DNA of 35,164 nucleotides from a virus: positions 1 through 35,164 of the IMG/VR virus record IMGVR_UViG_3300022847_000012, one strand, 5' to 3'. Under the pieces are notes generated by a model. It was not told where the DNA came from and made no database searches. It worked only from the letters and a program-made list of their open reading frames with translations. Below are positions 29,246-35,164 of the stretch, piece by piece; the stretch's first letter is position 1, and the number at the start of each line of letters is the position of its first letter. A program made the position numbers and the translations under genes.

Positions 29246-31274
29246 CGAGTACAAGTTCATAATCACCGGCAAAGACGCCACTAAGCGCGCGTTTGCCTCG
29301 ATTAGACAGAACCTCGGCAGTGTTCGCGCTGGCGTCAACTCCACACAACTGAAAGTCGCTGCGCTTGCCGGGGCTGCAGGACTGGGTGCGTTAATTAACA
29401 ATTCCCTAAAGGGCGGTGACGCGCTGGGCAAGTTTGCCGATCGCGTGGGCGCAACCACCGAAGGTCTAGCCGGCCTGCAGTTGATTACTGAATTAAATGG
29501 CGAGTCGTCCGAGTCGCTATCCAAATCCCTCGAGAAGATGAACCGTGGCGTCGGTGAGGCGCAGCGTGGAATCGGTACTGCTCTCCCAGCATTCGAGCAA
29601 CTTGGCCTCAGCGTCGACGAACTCGCCAAAATGCCAGCAGACGAGCGATTCATCAAGATCGGTGACGCCATCGGCAGACTAGACGACGAAACGCTCCAAG
29701 CGTCCCTATCAGCTGACATCTTCGGCCGTTCCGGTGTTCGGTTAATCAACACCTTCGAGCAGGGTGAAGAAGCAATGCGTGGTGCTACCCAGCAGGCTAT
29801 CGACCTGGGTATAGCCATGAGCCGAACTGATGCTGCAAAGATTGAAGCCGCCAACGATGCCATGCTGCTCGCCAGCAAGCGCGTCGAGGGTATCGGCAAC
29901 CAAGTCACTGTCGCTGTCGCGCCTATCATTGCTGAATTGGCTGATCAGTTCACTGCAGCCGGATTCTCGGCTGACGAAATGACGGACATCATCAACCGTG
30001 GTCTCGATATAAGTACCGGTGTGGTTGGCACCTTTGCGGACGGCATACATGGCATCAATGTACTGTTCAAGCTCGGCGAAGTAGCTGGACGTGGATTAGG
30101 TACCGCTGTGGTCGGTAGTCTTAACTTCGCGCAGAACAAAGCCTTCGAATTCTATAACTCCATCAAGAGTTTCATCCTCGAGCCGCTGCAGGACGTCCTA
30201 GAACTGGCCGCACCTTTCTCCGATCGCGCAGCTAATGCGCTGCAAAGCGTCAATGCTGCGCTGGTGGACATAAAGCCACCGGCTGGACTTGGCGAAATGT
30301 TCGATGAGATGAATGCTGGCTTTCAACAGGCCAAGCAAGAATTAAACGACCTGGTGCTGGAACAGATACCGAGCCAGATCATCGGGGAGAAGCTGCAAGC
30401 GGTTCTCGACGGAGCCCAGGCTAAAGCAGAAGAGATTGCCGCCAAGGCACAACTCCGACTCGATAAACCTGATCTTGGTGAAGATACTGGCGGCATCGAT
30501 GTTACCGAGCAAGAGCGCACCCAGGCGAAGTTGGACCGTCTGAATGAAAACTACGCCACCGAGCTCGAGCTGCTTCGCGGAAAGCTACTAACTGAGCAGA
30601 CTATCCTGGCCGAATCCCATCAGCAGAACCTGCTTACCGAAGACCGTTTTAATGCGCTGAATCTACGCGCCGCCAAAAAATACGAACTGGCCAAGACTAA
30701 CCTTGAAGAGAAGAGCGCTGCCGATCGTCGCAGTAAGCTGTTTGGCAGTCTGACAACGATCTCTGGAGCTTTCGGCGGTCAAAGCAAGAAGATGTTCAAG
30801 CTGCAGAAGAACCTGGCACTTGCTGAGGCTGCCGTGTCGCTCCCATCTGCAGTGTTGAGTTCGTACAAAAATGCCGGCGGCTTTCCGTTGGGCATTCCTG
30901 CGGCCGCGGCTATGGCGGCAACTGGTCTCGCACAGATCGCACAGATTAAAAGCTCATCCCTCGGATCTGGTGGCGGTGGTTCGATATCGGTCGGTGGCAG
31001 CGGCGCTGTGGGCGGTAATGTTGGCACCGCGGCGGGTGTTGTGGCTGCAGGGACGTCTCTCGTCGACAGTCTTTCAGGCTTTCAATCCGACAGTGGTCAA
31101 AAACAGGAATCTAAACCAGATATCCATTTTCACTTCCCTGACGGCTTGGTGGTCGGATCCGATGCCGAGCGTAACCTGGCAGACATGCGTCGGCTCATTG
31201 TGGAAGAAGACTTTCAGCTGATACCTCCAGGCTCTCGTAACGGCATCGATCTGGCTGCAGGCGGAGTTGCCTAA
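29238..31274 (+). CDS. Tape measure protein
   Basis: This 678-residue protein begins YKFIITGKDATKRAFASIRQNL, the usual start of siphophage tape measures, and the long helical body includes LTITELNGESSESLSKSL-like segments. A Gly-rich hydrophobic stretch (GSGGGGSISVGGSGAVGG) comes before the C-terminus. At about 1.5 angstrom per residue it predicts a tail near 100 nm. It is short compared with lambda gpH (853 aa). It overlaps the T frame and the next gene by one to eight bases. Confidence 0.9.
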   Translation: MADEYKFIITGKDATKRAFASIRQNLGSVRAGVNSTQLKVAALAGAAGLGALINNSLKGGDALGKFADRVGATTEGLAGLQLITELNGESSESLSKSLEKMNRGVGEAQRGIGTALPAFEQLGLSVDELAKMPADERFIKIGDAIGRLDDETLQASLSADIFGRSGVRLINTFEQGEEAMRGATQQAIDLGIAMSRTDAAKIEAANDAMLLASKRVEGIGNQVTVAVAPIIAELADQFTAAGFSADEMTDIINRGLDISTGVVGTFADGIHGINVLFKLGEVAGRGLGTAVVGSLNFAQNKAFEFYNSIKSFILEPLQDVLELAAPFSDRAANALQSVNAALVDIKPPAGLGEMFDEMNAGFQQAKQELNDLVLEQIPSQIIGEKLQAVLDGAQAKAEEIAAKAQLRLDKPDLGEDTGGIDVTEQERTQAKLDRLNENYATELELLRGKLLTEQTILAESHQQNLLTEDRFNALNLRAAKKYELAKTNLEEKSAADRRSKLFGSLTTISGAFGGQSKKMFKLQKNLALAEAAVSLPSAVLSSYKNAGGFPLGIPAAAAMAATGLAQIAQIKSSSLGSGGGGSISVGGSGAVGGNVGTAAGVVAAGTSLVDSLSGFQSDSGQKQESKPDIHFHFPDGLVVGSDAERNLADMRRLIVEEDFQLIPPGSRNGIDLAAGGVA

Positions 31275-31660
31275 TGGGCTATATCAATTACACACCGACC
31301 CGATCGTTGATCGGTAGTAGCGACGGCAAGCTGCATCCAGTATTCCAGCGGTACGCCACCAAGCATCGCGATAAAGTCGAGACCAGCGAATCTTTGAATG
31401 GCGCCAGTGTTGAAACCAGTTACCTGGGTCGTGTGAAACGATACGAGCTCATCACTGACCCTATCGATCTAAGTGACTGGCCTATGTGGGAAGAGTTCTG
31501 GCATTCCGTCGCCGGTGGCGCGAGCTTTACCCTGGACGCTGCCGGCACCGAGGGATCTCCGAATAATGCCATCACCGTGAAGTTTGTTCCGAATACGTGG
31601 AAAGAGAACGACCCTGGACCCAGGCACCGGGTTTATCAGTTCGAAGTGAGGGTCGTATAA
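31274..31660 (+). CDS. Minor tail protein (distal tail-like)
   Basis: This 128-residue protein overlaps the tape-measure stop (TAATG) with GGCGGAG upstream. It contains DPIDLSDWPMWEEFWHSVAGGASFTLD and ends HRVYQFEVRVV, a pattern shared by small distal-tail proteins that follow tape-measure genes. Role in forming the tail tip is inferred from position. Confidence 0.7.
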   Translation: MGYINYTPTRSLIGSSDGKLHPVFQRYATKHRDKVETSESLNGASVETSYLGRVKRYELITDPIDLSDWPMWEEFWHSVAGGASFTLDAAGTEGSPNNAITVKFVPNTWKENDPGPRHRVYQFEVRVV

Positions 31661-31663
31661 CTC

Positions 31664-34600
31664 GTGAGACAGAATAGCGACAACTACAACAACTATGCCC
31701 TGAAGTCGGAGCGAGAGCTCCGCCTGGTTGTATCGATCGAGTTTAGTGGGACCACGTACTACTTCACATCGCACGACGATATCGATACACCTGAAGCTTC
31801 AACGATTCACGAGTCGTTGAAGAACGTGAACGCCAAGACGCAGCGGTATCTACCTGAACAAGCACGCTCGGAGATCGGCCGGTTAAAGTTTAGCCTGCTC
31901 GATGTGGGTGAGGCTGTCTCAGATCTGTTGAACGACGAGCAATACAACAATGACGAGGGACCACTGCACAGAAAAGTCGTTCTATATCGTGGTTTCTACA
32001 ATCTGGCCTGGTCCGATTACCGGGTAGAGATGACTCAGCTGATCGATTCGAAAATCAGTTTCGAGAAAAACGTCTATGACTTCTCCTGTTCTGACAAGCA
32101 AAGCCAGCTTAAGAAAAATATATTTAACTTCCCCTCTACGCGCCTGAGTGCCGGTGTAACGGCCGAAGCAACAACCTTAAGCGTCTACACCACGGAAGGC
32201 TTTGACGTCGTGCCCCAGGGGACTAGCTATTCTTATCTGCCGTCCACCAGCGTCATCATGTTGCGTATCAAGTACCAGGACAACTGGGAGATCTGCAGCG
32301 CCACCGGGAAAACAGCCACAACATTTACTGGTGTGGTGCGGGGATTGTTCGGAACCGTCGCCCGGGCTCACCAACTGCCAGAGGACGCGAATTCGGATAA
32401 CGGTGTCGAGGTCGAGTACTACCCTTACCTCGAGTTGCCTGTAGCGAAATTAGTCTATGCCCTGCTAACAGGTGTTCTTCTTAATCAGGGTGGTGCTGAG
32501 TTACCCAGTGCTTACCACCTGGCCATTCCAGAAGCGGATATCATTTCGGCGAGCTTTGAAAGCTATCCAGACTGGTATTTGACGACAGACGATACTCGAG
32601 GGCTCATTCTCGCATTCGAGGGTGGCGCAATGTCCGAGGGCGATGGCAAGGCATTCATCGAGAAAGAGATCCTATCGCTAATCAATGCGTTTCTCCTGGT
32701 AGAGCCCGATGGCAGATTATCGCTGCGGCGCAAGGTTCCGGTTCTATCCAGCTCTGATTATGTTGGTGTGCTGAATGAAAACTTGATATCTAGCGTCAAT
32801 GCCCTCGAGCATGATCTCGATGCTGTTTCGTCAAGGTTTCGAATCCGGTGGGGATACCGGGAGTTCGGGCCCAACAACAAAGGATTTTATCGCGAGCGTG
32901 TGATTACCGACACCATCGCCGCGGCCCGGTTTCCAGATGCGAAAACGAAGGAGCTCGCCTTCAAAGGTCTGACGCCAGCCAGGCACACAACTACCATCCT
33001 GCGAAACATATTCGAGAGCCAGCGAGATGCAGTAGCGTCTCCGCCATTACACCTGTCTGGTGTTCGGCTGATGCCTTCCATTGGATTCGATGTTGAACTT
33101 GCAGATGTGTTTCGAGTTGATCTCTCGCACGTTCGGGATTACCAATCATTAGTCGACGTCAGCAGTCTGGACCGCCCATTCGAAGTCCAACGAATCACGA
33201 TTGATCAAATCAAGGACTCCGTGATCGTCGACTTTGTAGGATCGGGGAATAGCGCGACGCAGATCGGTGATGATGATAGTGGCGATTCCGTTATACCTGA
33301 CGGCGCGTACACCGACACCGGGACCAATCTCACTTCTGTGCTCTCAATCGATGGCAGCGGATTCACGACGGCAGACGGCACTCTCACCGGGGGCACCACG
33401 ACCAGGACGCGCTACTACTACGACGGTGACCTGACAATCAGTGCCGGCGACACAATAGACTTCACCGGCAACATCGAGATCTGGGTTAAAGGCCATTTTT
33501 CTATTCTCGGCAAGCTTGATGGGGCCGGAGGTGGCTACACCTTTTCGGAAGCTGGATATATTGGAACCACGATGGCCCAGGGCCTTGCATACGCAGTGAC
33601 TGGCTTTTTTGGGAACATCATATCGTTCAGCAACGGGCAAACTCTGTTCCCCCAGGTCACAGCGATACCAGCACTAATGATCGTTAATGATGCCGGTGTC
33701 CTGAGCGGGTACCCAGACGACATGCGCGGTTCCGGTGGACCGAGTGGCGGCATATCAACTGCCGGAGATGACTCACCAGTTGTTGGTGGAGTCGGCGGTC
33801 TTGGTGGCGGATCCGTTGTGATCGTATCCCGGGGCAGCAGCTTCGGTGTGGATGGCGAGATCGACGTCTCCGGCACGGATGGCAACCTGGGAAGTACAGG
33901 CGATTATGTTGTCGGTGGTGCTGGAGGCGGTGGATCCGCCGGCAGTGTTCTGATTTTAATTGATGGCTCCGGGAACTCAGTGCCGATAGCGAACGGCAAG
34001 ATAACTGCATTCCGTGGAGCAAGCCCCGAGCAGGCTAACGTCCCTGTCCGTGGTGTAGATACTAAAGCACCTAAAGAATCCCCGACAACTAGATGGGGTG
34101 GATGGCCTGGGCTTCCATCTGTCAGCCAGTACGATTCAAACGTGCGGATCCAGTACCTGCCGGTATCACGGATACCCTACGAGAACGATCAAGCCAGCCT
34201 CGAGCCACCCAGCGGGGTAACAGTAAGTCCAATTCCAGGCGGCAATGATATCGATTGGGATAATCCTATAAACCCAGGCAGCTGGGATCTGATTGAGATA
34301 CATGCCTCAACAACGAACGACGTTGCTACCGCCAGCAAGACATTCGAAGGTCGTAATAGCCGGGCCAATCATCTTACTGGCAATGTAACACCACAGTTTT
34401 ACTGGTTGAGATCGAGGCAGGGAACGCGGTTCTCGGACTTCATTCCGAACACTACGACAACCACCTACACCGGCACTCCCGAGATCGATGCGAATGTCGC
34501 TGCTACCAGATCGAATTGGAGCGGTATTGTTGATGACGATTCCAACAAGCCAGACAACAACGCGACCGTCGGTGCAATATGGGGAACTAATGTCACGTCC

Positions 34601-35164
34601 CAGCCTGCTGATGCCGCGATACTCAACTCGTTCTTATTGATAGGTTCCGATGGTACGTTATCTGGCGGCGGCGGTGGTTCGGTAACCATTGTGGGGCTGG
34701 GTTACAACGGTTCGCTGGATGCGACAGACAACACGATCACTCAGTCCGCAAGTAATCCCAGCGGGGGTATCAATGGGAGCTTGCATTACAATACTGCTAC
34801 CAAATCGTGGTGGTCTAAGATCGCTGGTACCTGGATTAAAGTAGGCGATGAGACGGCGGCTAATGTCGCTGCTTCGATTGCCGGGCAGGGTGGCCTGGCG
34901 ACTGTTAACAGTGCTGATTGGTCCAGCCAGGTATCCGGAACCGGAAAGCCGGCCGACAATGCGACAGTTGGTGCTGTATGGGGAGTTAATGTCACGTCCC
35001 AGCCTGCTGATGCCGCGATACTCAACTCGTTCTTATCGATAGGTTCCGATGGTACGTTATCTGGCGGCGGCGGTGGTTCGGTAACCATTGTGGGGCTGGG
35101 TTACAACGGTTCGCTGGATGCGACAGACAACACGATCACTCAGTCCGCAAGTAATCCCAGCGGG
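31664..35164 (+). CDS. Large tail tip/host-specificity protein (5' part, open at window end)
   Basis: A GTG at 31664 opens a frame of exactly 1167 codons to the last base with no stop; it resumes at base 2. Residues ~1-530 are a baseplate-hub-like region (KSERELRLVVSIEFSGTTYY, LVEPDGRLSLRRKVPVL). Residues ~619-762 are a Gly-rich region (GGAGGGG-type, polyglycine-sandwich-like) typical of receptor-binding adhesins. From ~960 there are 133-residue repeats with NATVGAxWGxNVTSQPAD and AGTWIKVGDETAANVA. The likely function is receptor recognition and DNA-injection tip, in place of lambda J. With the part at 2-634 the protein would be roughly 1,395 residues or more. Confidence 0.85.
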   Translation, partial: MRQNSDNYNNYALKSERELRLVVSIEFSGTTYYFTSHDDIDTPEASTIHESLKNVNAKTQRYLPEQARSEIGRLKFSLLDVGEAVSDLLNDEQYNNDEGPLHRKVVLYRGFYNLAWSDYRVEMTQLIDSKISFEKNVYDFSCSDKQSQLKKNIFNFPSTRLSAGVTAEATTLSVYTTEGFDVVPQGTSYSYLPSTSVIMLRIKYQDNWEICSATGKTATTFTGVVRGLFGTVARAHQLPEDANSDNGVEVEYYPYLELPVAKLVYALLTGVLLNQGGAELPSAYHLAIPEADIISASFESYPDWYLTTDDTRGLILAFEGGAMSEGDGKAFIEKEILSLINAFLLVEPDGRLSLRRKVPVLSSSDYVGVLNENLISSVNALEHDLDAVSSRFRIRWGYREFGPNNKGFYRERVITDTIAAARFPDAKTKELAFKGLTPARHTTTILRNIFESQRDAVASPPLHLSGVRLMPSIGFDVELADVFRVDLSHVRDYQSLVDVSSLDRPFEVQRITIDQIKDSVIVDFVGSGNSATQIGDDDSGDSVIPDGAYTDTGTNLTSVLSIDGSGFTTADGTLTGGTTTRTRYYYDGDLTISAGDTIDFTGNIEIWVKGHFSILGKLDGAGGGYTFSEAGYIGTTMAQGLAYAVTGFFGNIISFSNGQTLFPQVTAIPALMIVNDAGVLSGYPDDMRGSGGPSGGISTAGDDSPVVGGVGGLGGGSVVIVSRGSSFGVDGEIDVSGTDGNLGSTGDYVVGGAGGGGSAGSVLILIDGSGNSVPIANGKITAFRGASPEQANVPVRGVDTKAPKESPTTRWGGWPGLPSVSQYDSNVRIQYLPVSRIPYENDQASLEPPSGVTVSPIPGGNDIDWDNPINPGSWDLIEIHASTTNDVATASKTFEGRNSRANHLTGNVTPQFYWLRSRQGTRFSDFIPNTTTTTYTGTPEIDANVAATRSNWSGIVDDDSNKPDNNATVGAIWGTNVTSQPADAAILNSFLLIGSDGTLSGGGGGSVTIVGLGYNGSLDATDNTITQSASNPSGGINGSLHYNTATKSWWSKIAGTWIKVGDETAANVAASIAGQGGLATVNSADWSSQVSGTGKPADNATVGAVWGVNVTSQPADAAILNSFLSIGSDGTLSGGGGGSVTIVGLGYNGSLDATDNTITQSASNPSG
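34591..35164 (+). repeat. 399-bp tandem repeat in the tail protein gene
   Basis: Bases 34591-34765 recur at 34990-35164 with one difference (34638 T, 35037 C), giving a period of 399 bases (133 codons). Bases 34823-34930 recur at 5-112, the start of the next unit. The window ends exactly 127 identical bases after the mismatch. Confidence 0.95.

Noticed and set aside
1-35164. tRNA genes, CRISPR arrays, insertion sequences, integrase
   Set aside because: No cloverleaf, spaced direct-repeat array, transposase or recombinase catalytic motif was recognised on either strand.

Overview
The window is almost the whole genome of a temperate, lambda-like siphophage (tailed, long non-contractile tail) of a Gram-negative host, probably a gammaproteobacterium. 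This rests on the GpA/Nu1 terminase pair, gpW, a lambda-type portal, gpFII, U, V-like tail tube, G/GT and tape-measure order, on a CI/Cro-type switch, and on a lambda-type cos site at about 19687-19752. The two window ends lie in the same gene. The tail protein that starts at 31664 is still open at 35164, and its C-terminus is at 2-634. A 399-bp tandem repeat spans the break, so the sequence reads as a circular genome opened inside that repeat, with about 53 bases missing if the repeat register is kept.

Layout. 1-634: C-terminus of the large tail protein. 673-3618, minus strand: a leftward early operon of small genes (Zn-ribbon, coiled coil, ParB-like protein, HTH protein). Its leader holds two repressor operators and a near-perfect chromosomal-type parS site. 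3754-4395: CI-like repressor on the minus strand. 4396-4477: divergent control region with two more operators. 4478-12418: rightward early operon with Cro-like protein, LuxR-HTH membrane protein, small genes, an antisense-immunity-like RNA/attenuator (5970-6140), a replication initiator with iterons inside its gene, a putative helicase loader, accessory genes (cupin-like, PagL-like outer-membrane protein, FtsK-gamma-like protein, Zn-ribbons), a DUF1064-type nuclease and a Q-like late regulator. 12481-12505: terminator. 12522-14003: lysis. 14008-19664: minor tail protein Z and fibre/adhesin genes. 19687-19752: cos. 19807-35164: head and tail morphogenesis.

How the parts work together. The repressor should bind TTAAG-N4-CTTAA operators on both sides of its gene and so silence both early operons. 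After derepression, Cro and an RNA-based termination switch just upstream of the replication gene would set replication output, probably from the iteron cluster. The Q-like protein would then let transcription pass the terminator into lysis and, across the circle, morphogenesis. I see no integrase, while parS, a ParB-like protein and an FtsK-gamma-like domain are present. This points to an extrachromosomal (phage-plasmid) prophage or to Xer-dependent integration; both are inferences.
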